A DNA stretch of 64,000 nt from Algoriphagus marinus. Its GTDB lineage: Bacteria > Bacteroidota > Bacteroidia > Cytophagales > Cyclobacteriaceae. The notes under the pieces were generated by a model. The model was not told the origin of the DNA. It saw only the letters and a program-made list of their open reading frames with translations, and ran no database searches. The DNA lies in contig NZ_MSPQ01000005.1 in assembly GCF_001936475.1 (NCBI RefSeq), positions 310,001 to 374,000 on the forward strand, written 5' to 3'. A program made the translations under genes and the position numbers. This document shows, one piece after another, positions 17,101 through 26,040 of this stretch (within the stretch, counting starts at the first letter, position 1; every line of letters starts with the position of its first letter).

Positions 17101-19260
17101 TATGCTTTTATCTCTCAGTGGCAAAATCCAATATCTGAGTCAAAAAAACACTTTCTCGAGGGATATAAAAGTGGTCTTGAGACAGGAGACTTAGAATACG
17201 GTGGATGGAATGCTTTCCATTACTGCTCCTATTCATTTTTTGCGGGGGAGCCGTTGATTCAAACTTATGAGAATCTTCTGACCATGAAGGATCATGGAGA
17301 GAAACTTGGCATTACCCAAGTCACCTTATTGATGGATGTTTTTATTCCTGTTCTGGCCGAGCTCATTGGAAAAGAGGCTACAGAAAAATCGATTATTTCT
17401 CCAGAGTTCCAAGATGAACTCATGCCTGTTTTTGAAGAACTTAAATATTCCACAGCCATTTATGAACGAAATCTCTCATTGGGGATGGTTCATTTCTACT
17501 TCTGTCAGTATGAGAAAGCCAATTCCTATTTTGAAATAGCAGAGCCTTATATAGAATCTGTTATGGGGATGGAGTACACGCCACAATTATATTTCTTTGC
17601 CGCTTTGTCTCTTCTCAAGTCAACAAGGTCCAAGTCGAATAAAATAAGTTTTTATTTAAAAAAACTAAAGAAATTATCCAAGGACAGTCCATCCAATTAC
17701 CTTCATAAATACCAATTAGTTCAGGCTGAGTGGTTGCGTCAAAAGGGAGAAATTGAAAAAGCTGAACGTTTCTATTTGAAGGCTATTAAAAATGCATCTA
17801 GTGAAAAATATCTCAATGACGAGGGGATAGCGTGCGAGTTAGCTTTTGATTTTTTTCATGCTCAAGACAAGGAAGATATTGCGTTGACCTATCTGATAAA
17901 AGCCCGACATGTTTATCTAAGATGGGGGGCTGAGAAAAAAGTCAAAGAAATCGATTTGCTGCATCATCAGACACTAAGAAAGGCCATAAGACTGACGATT
18001 GATTTTAGAAATAAATTCTTCGATAATTCAAAAACAGTTTCTCTAAGTGAATCCACGACTGACGCAGTGGGAATAGATCTGCTTACAGTAATTAAAGCGT
18101 CCCAGACAATTTCCAGCGAAATCGTCCTGGATAATCTTTTGCAAAAATTATTGGTCTTGATCATTCAAAATGCCGGAGCCGAAAAAGGATACCTCATTTT
18201 GGTGAAAAACGAGAAATTATTTATAGGTGCAGAAAGCCAAAAAGAATCTGAACAGGTAAATCTTTTCAAAGCCACTCCGCTGGAAGGAAGTCAGAAATTA
18301 GCTGAATCCATTGTAAAATATGTTGCCTTGACCAAAGAGCCGGTGATATTAGAAAATGCCACCGAGAGTCATCTTTTTGTGAATGATGAGTTTATAAAGA
18401 AGCACAAACCAAAATCCATTCTTTGTGTTCCTTTCCTCAATCATGGGGATTTAAAAGGAATTATCTATTTGGGAAATGACCTTTCAAACGGAGTTTTCAA
18501 TGAAAAGCGTTTGGCACTTCTAACACTACTTGCCGGTCAGATCGCAATTTCTATTGAAAACGCGATGTTTTATGATCAACTGGAGCAAAGAGTCACAGAT
18601 CGTACTACTGAACTAATGGCAGAGAAAAAGAAATCTGATGATTTACTGCTCAATATTTTACCAAAGGATATTGCCAACGAATTAAAAGAAACTGGAAAAG
18701 CTAAAGCTAAAAGTTATAAGAGAGTAAGCGTGATGTTTACAGATTTCAAGGATTTCACAAGACACAGCGAAAATCTAAACCCGGAAGAGCTCGTAAACAA
18801 GATTGATTTTTGCTTCAGGAAGTTTGACGAAATCATCACAAAATACAATCTGGAAAAAATAAAGACAATCGGAGACTCTTATCTCTGCGTCTCAGGAATT
18901 CCAAAATCAAGCGAAAAATCGGAAGAAGATATGATTTTGGCAGCCTTCGAAATTAAAGAATTTATTGAGTCCTTAAAAACTGAAGATCATTCTGATGGTA
19001 ATTTTGAAATCCGAATTGGAATAAATACAGGACCTCTAGTTGCCGGAATAGTGGGGTTGAAAAAATTTGCTTTTGATATCTGGGGAGACACTGTTAACAC
19101 CGCTGCAAGAATGGAACAAAATAGCGAGCCCGGCAAAATAAATATCTCCCAATCCACCTATGAGCTAGTTAAAGAGAAATTTTCTTGCACCTATAGAGGT
19201 GAGATTGAAGCTAAAAATAAGGGTAAGCTAAAGATGTACTTTGTAGACTCAAAAAAATAA
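14158..19260 (+). CDS. Giant signalling protein: Ser/Thr kinase - AAA ATPase - helical repeats - GAF - adenylate cyclase
   Basis: A 1700-residue cytoplasmic protein. The kinase-like domain (about 1-280) has HKDLNPSN at 126-133, but the metal motif is DFE (147-149) instead of DFG; SPEQTGRMNR activation-loop wording is typical of bacterial hybrid kinases. The AAA ATPase (about 300-600) has Walker A GYSGVGKT 328-335 and Walker B VVFLDD 454-459. A long TPR-like helical region covers about 680-1280, GAF about 1310-1465 and a coiled coil about 1470-1510. The class III cyclase has metal Asp 1529 and 1573, adenine-selecting Lys 1569 and Asp 1640, N1647 and R1651, so cAMP is the predicted product. A TTG at 14131 could add 9 residues; ATG 14158 is preferred. 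Confidence 0.93.
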   Translation: MKILKGYNIKEVLFQSKSVEIYNGERKSDQLPVIIKTKPNQLFDNRESSKLRHEFEVGKVLESHGTINYLELLEENEEFFIIAEDFGGLPILNLTKGKPISIPVFFDLALKMTAALGEIHGKNVIHKDLNPSNILYNSETGQVKIIDFEISSSFGRENKDSEAINVIEGTLAYISPEQTGRMNRTLDYRSDFYSLGVTFYEMLSGRTPFVFTDKLEIIHAHIAIAPKALHEVNPNIPEALSNVIMKLLSKTLEDRYQSTRGIIHDLKICQEAILKSAPIQPFDLGKNDASGRFHIPEKLYGREKEISILLETFERVCQGHREILLVSGYSGVGKTALIKEINKPVVARKGYYVQGKFDQYHRNIPYSAMIRAYRELTQQILTESDERLEMWKEKFLNAFGPNGQLIIDVIPEIELIIGPQPEPPNLRGEAEKNRFTLLFRSFIKSLASAEHPLVVFLDDLQWADLATIDLIQNIMQVAAIDESKFLYLIGAYRENEVDDAHPLMLMFKQIQEYGAKLKTLSLAPISEENVYQLVTETLDSNDPATKTLSSLMFKKTNGNPFFLTQFFKSLYDNEYLKFNLTTGKWEWDIEVIEKNSFTENVIELMSSKIENLNPIAKNILKIASTIGMSFRVDMIAQLLDQPNSKIKESLRDAVLEGLIIPNQYSEEIVLHYRFSHDRIQQAAYSLLDPDELNQWHYKIGIYLSKQIQRQEDIIFDVVNHLNFVKSQITNPEEKLQLANWNYLASLKAKSSNAYAACLVYLNTGISLLPDHPEITHYDLAHSLYANGVEVAFLKKDFQKMEENLAWVKKHSKDLNDKIPSLEIKIQSLAAESKLIEAIMEAKNVLGLLGVPMPKKPGKFDLMKELISTKIALGRKTPTQLLELPEMTDPLKVAAMRILVSTTSSAFLAMPDLFPIIVFNLIKLSLKYGNSKYSAYGYATYGLVLCGALGDMKSGNEFGKLGLKLFDEFEANELKAKVFFVYYAFISQWQNPISESKKHFLEGYKSGLETGDLEYGGWNAFHYCSYSFFAGEPLIQTYENLLTMKDHGEKLGITQVTLLMDVFIPVLAELIGKEATEKSIISPEFQDELMPVFEELKYSTAIYERNLSLGMVHFYFCQYEKANSYFEIAEPYIESVMGMEYTPQLYFFAALSLLKSTRSKSNKISFYLKKLKKLSKDSPSNYLHKYQLVQAEWLRQKGEIEKAERFYLKAIKNASSEKYLNDEGIACELAFDFFHAQDKEDIALTYLIKARHVYLRWGAEKKVKEIDLLHHQTLRKAIRLTIDFRNKFFDNSKTVSLSESTTDAVGIDLLTVIKASQTISSEIVLDNLLQKLLVLIIQNAGAEKGYLILVKNEKLFIGAESQKESEQVNLFKATPLEGSQKLAESIVKYVALTKEPVILENATESHLFVNDEFIKKHKPKSILCVPFLNHGDLKGIIYLGNDLSNGVFNEKRLALLTLLAGQIAISIENAMFYDQLEQRVTDRTTELMAEKKKSDDLLLNILPKDIANELKETGKAKAKSYKRVSVMFTDFKDFTRHSENLNPEELVNKIDFCFRKFDEIITKYNLEKIKTIGDSYLCVSGIPKSSEKSEEDMILAAFEIKEFIESLKTEDHSDGNFEIRIGINTGPLVAGIVGLKKFAFDIWGDTVNTAARMEQNSEPGKINISQSTYELVKEKFSCTYRGEIEAKNKGKLKMYFVDSKK

Positions 19261-19284
19261 AAGACTCGCATCCCTGCGAGTCTT
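19261..19284. terminator. Bidirectional terminator between kinase-cyclase and ABC permease genes
   Basis: A 10-bp stem AAGACTCGCA/TGCGAGTCTT with loop TCCC directly after the kinase-cyclase stop. On the minus strand it is followed by TTATTTTTTT; on the plus strand the T run is weaker. It should serve both convergent units. Confidence 0.75.
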
Positions 19285-19309
19285 CCAATTATTTTAGATT
19301 TCTGATTTT

Positions 19310-21838
19310 TTAATTTCCTCTCAAAATTTCCATCGGAGGTTGGTTGATGATTTTTCGACCATTCAGCCAGCCAAGTACTATGGTTAGGCCAGTAATTGCC
19401 AAATAAAGAATCAGGGCCTCTAACCAAGCCCCCCGGAATTGGATATTGAATACAAACTCACTCAAAAGCCAAGTGGCTCCAAAGGATAAAATAATCCCTG
19501 AAAGCGAAGCCAAACTCCCCAGGAAGAAGTATTCAAGGGTATTAATCTTACTTACAATCGCCGAACTCGCACCAAGCGTCCGAAGTAAAATACTTTCTCG
19601 CATCCGCTGATACTTACTGATGATCAACGAGCTAATCAATACCAAAATCCCAGTAGCAATACTGAAGAATGCCATAAACTGGATCACAAAACTGATTTTT
19701 CCCAAAATCTCTTCCAGTGTTTCTACGATTGCGCCAAGATTAATAATCGAGATATTCGGGAATCTCCGAACGATTTCTACCTGTACGTCTGCAGCTTGGC
19801 GATCATTTTTAGTCTTAGTAATCAACACATGAAACTTTGGAGCTTGCTCCAAAACACCTTCCGGAAAAAGCACTAGAAAATTGGTGGAAACCTGATTGAA
19901 TTTCACGTCTCGGAAACTCCCCACATAAGTTTTAATCGGTCTGCCCTGCACATTAAACACAACCTCATCTCCGATTTTAATCCCATTTCCTTCGCCAAAG
20001 CCCTTTTCAAAAGAAACAAAAATACTATCTCCCCGAGCTCCAACAGGAATCAACTCTCCTTCTGTCAAAGTTTCCGAGTCAATTAAGGTGTCTCTGTAAG
20101 TAACTCTAAACTCACGGTTATATAGCCATCTCGAATAATTTTCTTCATCCGAGAGCTCCTCATTCTCTTTTTTATCAATCCCATTGATCTCATCGAGTTG
20201 CATGGTCACAATCGCTACTTCCTGCATAATAGGAAGCCCCTTTGATTCGATCGCTTGTCTGACATCAGCAAGCTGAGCACTTTGAATATCAAACATCAGC
20301 ATATTTGGCTGATCTTCTTTGTCCGCAAATTTTGCTTCCTCGAGTAATTGGTTTTGGAGAAAAAAGAGTGTGGAAATCATCGCCGTTCCAAGTCCTATCG
20401 TGGCAATCAAGGAAACTGTCTGGTTATTTGGTCGGTAGAGATTTGCCAAAGATTGCCTTAGTGTATATTCAAATGAAATCGGTAAAAACCGCCTCACTGC
20501 CCAAATAATCAACTGGGCCACTCCCCAAAGGATTCCAAAAGCAAATACCACGAACCCGGTAAAACCAAAGGCTAGATTGACGTTTTTCAATAAATAGAAA
20601 CTAAATCCCCAGATAAATGCCAAAATCCCAACAATCACCAACCACCTCAACGGATCTTTGAGCATCGTAGAATCGGCAGTTTCAGGTCGAAGGGTCGCCA
20701 TCGGAGAGACATTGCGAACTTTCAACAAAGGCAAAAGGGCAAATAAAACAGAGACAAACAATCCCGTGATCACACCAAAACCTACAGAAAGCCAAGAAAT
20801 GCCGAATGAAACCTCCACAGGAAGAAAATCAGCAAATACCGCAGGTAAAATAAATTGCAGAAGTGTTCCTAAAAACGCTCCAAGGATAGCTCCGATCAAA
20901 CCCATGATGATGATTTCGCTCAAATAAATCAACAGCACATCTCTGGAGGCAACTCCCAGACATCGAAGGACCGCCACCGATGCCAGCTTTTCTTTAACAA
21001 ACACATTAACCGCACTTGCAACTCCCACACAACCCAAAAGCAATGCAATAAATGCAACCAAGCTCAAGAAATTGGAAAGGTTTGCAAAGGAACGGCCTGT
21101 GGATCGCTTTCTATCTTCTACTGTATCAGCGTCGATTCGCTCAACCTCCCAAGCATCTTCAAATGGTTTTATCAAAGCCTCAACATCCGTGTTTTCAGCG
21201 AAAAGGAAGTATCTGTTGTAATTCACCCGAGACCCATATTGCACCAAGCCAGTTTCTTCTAAGTAAGCTTGCGGAATATAAACTGCAGGTGCCACAGTGG
21301 CAGTAATCCCTGTCTGTCCAGGCACTTTTTGGAGTTCCCCAGCAATAACAAATTCTACTTCACCGACCTTGATTAAATCACCTACCTGAGCGTTGAACTG
21401 CGCTAAGAGTGTCTTTTCCACCAAGGCCTTTTTTCCGCCAGAGCGAAAATCGGCATCTCCAGATGCAGGAATTGTCTCAAAGAATCCATAAAAAGGAAAA
21501 GCTCCTTCCAATGCTCGTACTTGAGTTAGGCGGCTAGCTCCGGTTTTCGGAAAAGCGACCATCGAAGCGAAATTAACTTCAGAAGCCATTTCTAAAGCCA
21601 AGCTATCGAGCGGCTGATCTCCGACTGGCTTGCTGTTTTCCAAGACTAGATCGGCCCCTAGAAGCTCCTTAGCTTGATTATCAATATCAGCGGTTAGATT
21701 TTCTCCGAAAGAACTGATAGCTACCAAAGCAGCAATCCCCACTACGATCGAAGAAACAAATAATAAAAGTCGAGAGATGTTTTTCCTGAAATCCCGAAAA
21801 GCCATCTTAATAATCCATCCAAAATCAGGCATGAGCAT
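19310..21838 (-). CDS. ABC transporter permease, YbbP/FtsX-MacB type
   Basis: An 842-residue permease with two FtsX-like halves. There is one N-terminal membrane span (about 20-42), a large periplasmic MacB-like region, three spans (about 265-400), a linker with two or more spans, a second periplasmic domain and three C-terminal spans ending in NQPPMEILRGN. This ten-span double-FtsX layout matches E. coli YbbP rather than the four-span MacB. It overlaps the ATPase gene by 14 bases and the TesA-like gene is divergent, recalling the E. coli tesA-ybbA-ybbP locus. Envelope lipid or lipoprotein transport is a guess from the family. Confidence 0.92.
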   Translation of the reverse strand: MLMPDFGWIIKMAFRDFRKNISRLLLFVSSIVVGIAALVAISSFGENLTADIDNQAKELLGADLVLENSKPVGDQPLDSLALEMASEVNFASMVAFPKTGASRLTQVRALEGAFPFYGFFETIPASGDADFRSGGKKALVEKTLLAQFNAQVGDLIKVGEVEFVIAGELQKVPGQTGITATVAPAVYIPQAYLEETGLVQYGSRVNYNRYFLFAENTDVEALIKPFEDAWEVERIDADTVEDRKRSTGRSFANLSNFLSLVAFIALLLGCVGVASAVNVFVKEKLASVAVLRCLGVASRDVLLIYLSEIIIMGLIGAILGAFLGTLLQFILPAVFADFLPVEVSFGISWLSVGFGVITGLFVSVLFALLPLLKVRNVSPMATLRPETADSTMLKDPLRWLVIVGILAFIWGFSFYLLKNVNLAFGFTGFVVFAFGILWGVAQLIIWAVRRFLPISFEYTLRQSLANLYRPNNQTVSLIATIGLGTAMISTLFFLQNQLLEEAKFADKEDQPNMLMFDIQSAQLADVRQAIESKGLPIMQEVAIVTMQLDEINGIDKKENEELSDEENYSRWLYNREFRVTYRDTLIDSETLTEGELIPVGARGDSIFVSFEKGFGEGNGIKIGDEVVFNVQGRPIKTYVGSFRDVKFNQVSTNFLVLFPEGVLEQAPKFHVLITKTKNDRQAADVQVEIVRRFPNISIINLGAIVETLEEILGKISFVIQFMAFFSIATGILVLISSLIISKYQRMRESILLRTLGASSAIVSKINTLEYFFLGSLASLSGIILSFGATWLLSEFVFNIQFRGAWLEALILYLAITGLTIVLGWLNGRKIINQPPMEILRGN

Positions 21839-22502
21839 CCTCCTGTATTTTACCGCCTTTGATATGAATGATTCGCTGCGTTTTTGCCGCTAACTCTAAA
21901 TCATGGGTGACCAAAACAAGTGTAGTGCCTTCTTCTTTGTTCAGGTCAAAAATTAATTTTTCGATCATATCGCCTGTCTCAGTATCCAAGTTACCGGTAG
22001 GTTCATCCGCAAAAAGTATCTTCGGTTCATTTGCGAAAGCTCTTGCAATGGACACCCGCTGCTGTTCACCACCGGAAAGCTGCGTAGGATAATGAGAAGC
22101 TCGGTCACCCAGCCCCACTTTATTTAGCAATTCCTGTGCTTTCTGTCGAGCATCTTTTCGCCTTTTAAGCTCAAGTGGAACCATTACATTCTCTAAAGCA
22201 GTGAGCGTTGGTAACAACTGGAAATTTTGAAAAATAAAACCCACATTCTGATTTCTAACTGCGGCGCGTTGGTCTTCAGAAAGTTTCTCCAATGCATTGC
22301 CATTAAGATTGACAGAACCAGTAGATCCGGAGTCTAGACCTGCGCAAAGACCGAGTAAGGTTGTTTTTCCTGAACCAGAAGGTCCAACAATTGCAAGAGT
22401 TTCTCCTGCTTCGATATCAAAATTCACCTCATCCAAAACAGTCAATTTTCTGCTGCCGCTTTGATATGTTTTGCTTAGGTTTTTTATAGAAAGTATAGTC
22501 AT
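21825..22502 (-). CDS. ABC transporter ATP-binding protein, YbbA/LolD type
   Basis: A 225-residue ATPase with Walker A GPSGSGKTT (about 38-46), Q-loop FIFQNFQLLP, signature LSGGEQQRVSIARA, Walker B ILFADEPTGNLD and the H-loop VTHD. Its length and the ADEPTGNLD form are typical of the MacB/LolD/YbbA group that drives FtsX-type permeases by mechanotransmission. It is first of a two-gene unit with the permease. The 244-base gap to the divergent esterase (22503-22746) holds no gene, only a small inverted repeat ATTCAA-N7-TTGAAT at 22596-22614. Confidence 0.95.
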   Translation of the reverse strand: MTILSIKNLSKTYQSGSRKLTVLDEVNFDIEAGETLAIVGPSGSGKTTLLGLCAGLDSGSTGSVNLNGNALEKLSEDQRAAVRNQNVGFIFQNFQLLPTLTALENVMVPLELKRRKDARQKAQELLNKVGLGDRASHYPTQLSGGEQQRVSIARAFANEPKILFADEPTGNLDTETGDMIEKLIFDLNKEEGTTLVLVTHDLELAAKTQRIIHIKGGKIQEDAHA

Positions 22503-22746
22503 TGATTTTTTTATGTAAACACACCACTTAAAAACGGGTATGAAGTCACTTTGTTAATTGATCGAAAATGAACAGTCAGCCCCTAAATAACAGCAATTCA
22601 ATGGAATGTTGAATAGAAAATTGGACTAGTGGTTTGATTTTTAATTTTTAACCGATAATTAATTGATTGTACAAACTTCGAAAAAACATGTACGGCTGAA
22701 CTTTTTCCCAATATTTGCATTACATATTTCTAAAGTCCGACAATTT

Positions 22747-23430
22747 ATGTATTTCAATAAAAATCTATTTCTTCTTCTATTTATCTTTTGTTTTGGGGTT
22801 TTCGCCTGCTCTTCTGAAAAGAAAGAAAACGCTTCATCCGAAATCCAGGAAACTGAATCTCCAGCAAACAAACCTGACCAGAAAATCATTTTGTTCTTCG
22901 GTAATAGTTTGACAGCTGGCTATGGTATCGACGAAGACGATGCTTTTGCAGGATTAACCCAGCAGCGGGTAGATAGCCTTGGATTGGATTACAAAGTGAT
23001 TAATGGAGGTCTTTCAGGAGAAACTACTGCTGGTGGACTGAGTCGATTAGACTGGTTTTTAGAAGAACAGCCGGATATTTTTGTTCTTGAACTTGGTGGC
23101 AACGATGGGCTTCGAGGCATTGCATTATCCGAGACAAAAAGTAATTTGCTTGCGATGGTGGATAAGGTTCGTGCCAAATTTCCAGAGACAAAGATTATTC
23201 TAGCAGGGATGCAGATTCCGCCTAATATGGGTCAGGAATATTCGAATGAGTTTAAAGAAATCTATCCGGCAGTGGCAAAAGAAAAAAATGTAACCTTAAT
23301 TCCATTCCTTTTAGAAAATGTGGGAGGAATTCCGGAATTGAATCTACCTGATGGAATCCATCCAACAGAGGAAGGTCATAAAATCGTTTTTGAAACAATC
23401 TGGCCTTATATCGAGCAAGAAATCAATTAG
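22747..23430 (+). CDS. SGNH/GDSL arylesterase, TesA-like lipoprotein
   Basis: A 227-residue lipoprotein with a hydrophobic signal and lipobox VFAC (C21). The SGNH blocks are FFGNSLTAGYG (S54), NGGLSGETTAGG, ELGGNDGLRG and DGIHPTEEGH, giving the Ser-Gly-Asn-Asp/His set of TesA-type lysophospholipase/arylesterases. The lipobox places it in the periplasm or outer membrane. An in-frame ATG at 22663 would put 28 residues before the signal, so 22747 is preferred. It is divergent from the YbbA-YbbP pair, and its 3' end overlaps the convergent ATP-grasp gene by 8 bases. Confidence 0.93.
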   Translation: MYFNKNLFLLLFIFCFGVFACSSEKKENASSEIQETESPANKPDQKIILFFGNSLTAGYGIDEDDAFAGLTQQRVDSLGLDYKVINGGLSGETTAGGLSRLDWFLEEQPDIFVLELGGNDGLRGIALSETKSNLLAMVDKVRAKFPETKIILAGMQIPPNMGQEYSNEFKEIYPAVAKEKNVTLIPFLLENVGGIPELNLPDGIHPTEEGHKIVFETIWPYIEQEIN

Positions 23431-24451
23431 TGAATTTATTTGCTTGGATCATGACAAATCCCTTCATGGATCTAGTGCCAATTCTCGGAGTAAGGAATTC
23501 GCCTGAGTCGAAGGTTTCTTTCTTGAGCCATCTTAGTAGCGCCTTTGGCAAATGGATCCCTGCTGCATGGGAAAAGGGATAACCTCCACTAAATCTGGGA
23601 TTAAACTCTATAATATAAATCCCATTTTTATTGACGATCACATCTATATCCATGACAAGTGGATGCCGGAAATGAGCTGAAATTTTCTTTCCTATCTGCT
23701 CAAGTGCCTCATGCCGTATCGTCTCCACCGCTTCAGTTTCGCCAGCTTTCCGCAATAGTTTTTTGTTGACAATAGTAAGCTGATAATTCCCTTCCAGATC
23801 ATTGATTACATCAAGCATATATTCCTCACCTTCAATTTTGTTCATGATCAGGATTTCCTTACCGGGATCTTGCTGGCTTTCAAATTTCAAAAATGAATTT
23901 AGCACCTCCTCTTTTGCTTTTTTGAAATAAAAATTTAACTCCTCTTCATTTTTGGCCAAATAGACCGAAAGAGAAGCCATTCCCCATCTAGGCTTTATGA
24001 TCACTGGGAAATCAATTTCCCCAGAGTCTTTAGCCTGAGCGAATGAATCCAAATCACAATAGTTGCCAACAGTATCAAACCCATGCTGTTTGAGGAATAA
24101 ACTAGTCTGAAATTTATCATTGGCTAGTTTGGCCAAATTTAAATCGGCCACTAAAACGTAAACACCAGCTTCGGAAAATTTTCTTTTTGCTTGAGCCAAA
24201 ACAGGCAGATCATTATCCAGAAGTGGAACAATCAGTTCAATCTTTTTTTCCAAACAAAAGTTGAGCAAAAAAGGAATGTAGTCTTCAGAATGAATCAGAG
24301 GGGCCAATCTAAATTCGTCAGCAACATACAGCGCAGGGGCATTTTCATGACTGTTGACCGCGAAGACCTTGCCTCCATAAGGCTCCACTGCTTCTTTAAA
24401 ATAGTCGATGAGATAATTTCTCCGACCCACGCTTGTCAATAAAACGTTCAT
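23423..24451 (-). CDS. ATP-grasp ligase (CarB/PylC-like)
   Basis: A 342-residue protein. An N-terminal Rossmann-like pre-ATP-grasp domain begins MNVLLTSVGRRNYLIDYF. The ATP-grasp fold follows: NDKFQTSLFLKQHGFDTV, FPVIIKPRWGMASLSVYLAKN as nucleotide loop, EGEEYMLDVI, and IIEFNPRFSGGYPFSHAAG with the Mg-binding Glu/Asn. The family joins a carboxylate to an amine or thiol through an acyl phosphate. Such standalone CarB-like ligases occur in polysaccharide clusters, where they may attach amino acids. It is the last gene of the minus-strand arm of the island; 16 bases separate it from the acyltransferase gene. Confidence 0.88.
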   Translation of the reverse strand: MNVLLTSVGRRNYLIDYFKEAVEPYGGKVFAVNSHENAPALYVADEFRLAPLIHSEDYIPFLLNFCLEKKIELIVPLLDNDLPVLAQAKRKFSEAGVYVLVADLNLAKLANDKFQTSLFLKQHGFDTVGNYCDLDSFAQAKDSGEIDFPVIIKPRWGMASLSVYLAKNEEELNFYFKKAKEEVLNSFLKFESQQDPGKEILIMNKIEGEEYMLDVINDLEGNYQLTIVNKKLLRKAGETEAVETIRHEALEQIGKKISAHFRHPLVMDIDVIVNKNGIYIIEFNPRFSGGYPFSHAAGIHLPKALLRWLKKETFDSGEFLTPRIGTRSMKGFVMIQANKFTN

Positions 24452-24467
24452 AAATAGCCTTATTTAT

Positions 24468-25193
24468 TTAATAGGTGATTTTTGCCCACCGTTCATTTTC
24501 TCTTACTACTTTACAGGGATTTCCATAGGCAATGACACCGTCTGGAATATCTCTTGTGACTACACTTCCTGCTCCTATCAGAGTCCTAGACCCAATATTT
24601 ACATTATTGGAAATTACTGCTCCCGCACCTATTTCTGTACCCATTCCTACATTGACATAGCCAGAGAGGACTGCTCTTGGATTTATATTTACGAAATCAC
24701 CCAAATTAACGTGATGGCCAACAGATGCAGAACGTTTTATACTTACTCCAAATCCAAGCTTAGAATAGGAAGAAATGACAGAAAGTGGCTCCAGAAATAA
24801 TGCACCACCTAATTCTGCACTAGGAGCTATATAAGAGCTTGGATGGATAATTGAAATATATCGTTCTTTTTCAATTCCGAATTTTTTCAAAAAATGCGAA
24901 TAGAGAAGATACTTAACATTTGAATGATGAACTCCAAATTGAACATTCAGATTTTCATTGGATTCGAAGTCATATTCAAAGTCAAAAAAATGACGAATGG
25001 AATACAATTCAGGAGAGAAAACACAATCAGGCAAATCAATATTCTTTACTATATCAAATTGATTGACACCACTTAGCTCATTAGCCAGATCCATTAGCAC
25101 CCCAATTCCACCTTCACTATGCCCCAGAAGAATCAGTTTTTTATTTAGTTCTATACTGTCCATTTCAGCTTTTTTTTCTCTGTCAAAAATCAT
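24468..25193 (-). CDS. NeuD/PglD-like sugar O/N-acyltransferase (left-handed beta-helix)
   Basis: A 241-residue protein. The N-terminal part (KLILLGHSEGGIGVLMDLA) is a PglD-N-type nucleotide-sugar-binding Rossmann domain. From about residue 115 hexapeptide repeats follow (IHPSSYIAPSAELGG, SASVGHHVNLGDFVNINPRA, GTEIGAGAVISNNVNIGSRTLIGAGSVVTRD), with the catalytic-type His in GHHV and the C-terminal AYGNPCKVV. It should transfer an acetyl or other acyl group to an amino sugar. ATG at 25163 (residue 11, MDSIELNKK) is a plausible alternative start; as listed it overlaps the glycosyltransferase stop by 11 bases. Confidence 0.88.
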   Translation of the reverse strand: MIFDREKKAEMDSIELNKKLILLGHSEGGIGVLMDLANELSGVNQFDIVKNIDLPDCVFSPELYSIRHFFDFEYDFESNENLNVQFGVHHSNVKYLLYSHFLKKFGIEKERYISIIHPSSYIAPSAELGGALFLEPLSVISSYSKLGFGVSIKRSASVGHHVNLGDFVNINPRAVLSGYVNVGMGTEIGAGAVISNNVNIGSRTLIGAGSVVTRDIPDGVIAYGNPCKVVRENERWAKITY

Positions 25194-26034
25194 TAAAATT
25201 CACAAAATATCTTCTCAAAATATAAAGACCCGACCTCAACCACAGCAGAGGATCCTTATGAATAAATCTAAACAAGTACCAATTATGGCGTAAAAGCGCA
25301 CGCTGATTTTTCTTTTTTGGTTGGCTTAAATATATTCCATTTGGATTATACCTGTATGTAGTGGTAGTGTCTGGAAGATATACTATGTCCCCTTTTTTCT
25401 TATAAAATGAGAAAAGAACCTTGTCTAAAGGAATTGGTTTTTTTACAATTTCATTGGATAAGAGTTCACGCATTTCATTTCTCATCATCCAATTGGAAAT
25501 ATGCCCCATATAAAAAATTTTATTGAGTGACTTTCTATCGAAAACCTTAAACTGATCTGGTACCCCTGGAGGATTTTGCCCAGGATTCATTTCCATGTAA
25601 GAATTTGTAATGCACATAGATGCCGAAGTATATTTTTCCATAGCATCTACTTGTTTTTGAAGCTTTAAGGGATCATTCCACAAATCATCGCCATCACATA
25701 TACAAATATATTTTCCTCTACATGAGCCATATAGACCGAGGTGATTTCCTCTTCCGGACTTACGGCCAAATAAGAATATTTTATCTTCTTTATTTCGGAG
25801 GAAAAGTCTGATTTTATCTTGATGGGCTTGAGCAAGTTCCAAACAAATCGCTCGTGTTTCATCAGCGCTATCATCCTCCCCAATTAAAATCTCAAAAGGG
25901 AAATCCGTTTCTTGGATAATGATGCTTTCCAAGCAAGACCTTATAAACTTCCCATGGTTAAATGTTGGTACACAAACAGAAACCAAGGGATTTACTTGGT
26001 TGATTGGTTTACCTTGTCCAAGAAATTCCATCAA
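25183..26034 (-). CDS. Glycosyltransferase family 2
   Basis: A 283-residue GT-A protein. The nucleotide-sugar-binding start is PLVSVCVPTFNHGKFI (about 18-33), followed by EILIGEDDSADETRAI with the first acidic pair and CDGDDLWNDPLKLQKQ with the metal-binding DxD. The C-terminal part is basic and aromatic (RHNWYLFRFIHKDPLLWLR), suggesting peripheral membrane contact. The sequence resembles GT2 enzymes of capsule and O-antigen loci; donor and acceptor are unknown. It begins 6 bases after the BKACE stop codon in the same transcription unit. Confidence 0.9.
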   Translation of the reverse strand: MMEFLGQGKPINQVNPLVSVCVPTFNHGKFIRSCLESIIIQETDFPFEILIGEDDSADETRAICLELAQAHQDKIRLFLRNKEDKIFLFGRKSGRGNHLGLYGSCRGKYICICDGDDLWNDPLKLQKQVDAMEKYTSASMCITNSYMEMNPGQNPPGVPDQFKVFDRKSLNKIFYMGHISNWMMRNEMRELLSNEIVKKPIPLDKVLFSFYKKKGDIVYLPDTTTTYRYNPNGIYLSQPKKKNQRALLRHNWYLFRFIHKDPLLWLRSGLYILRRYFVNFNDF

Positions 26035-26040
26035 TATAAT

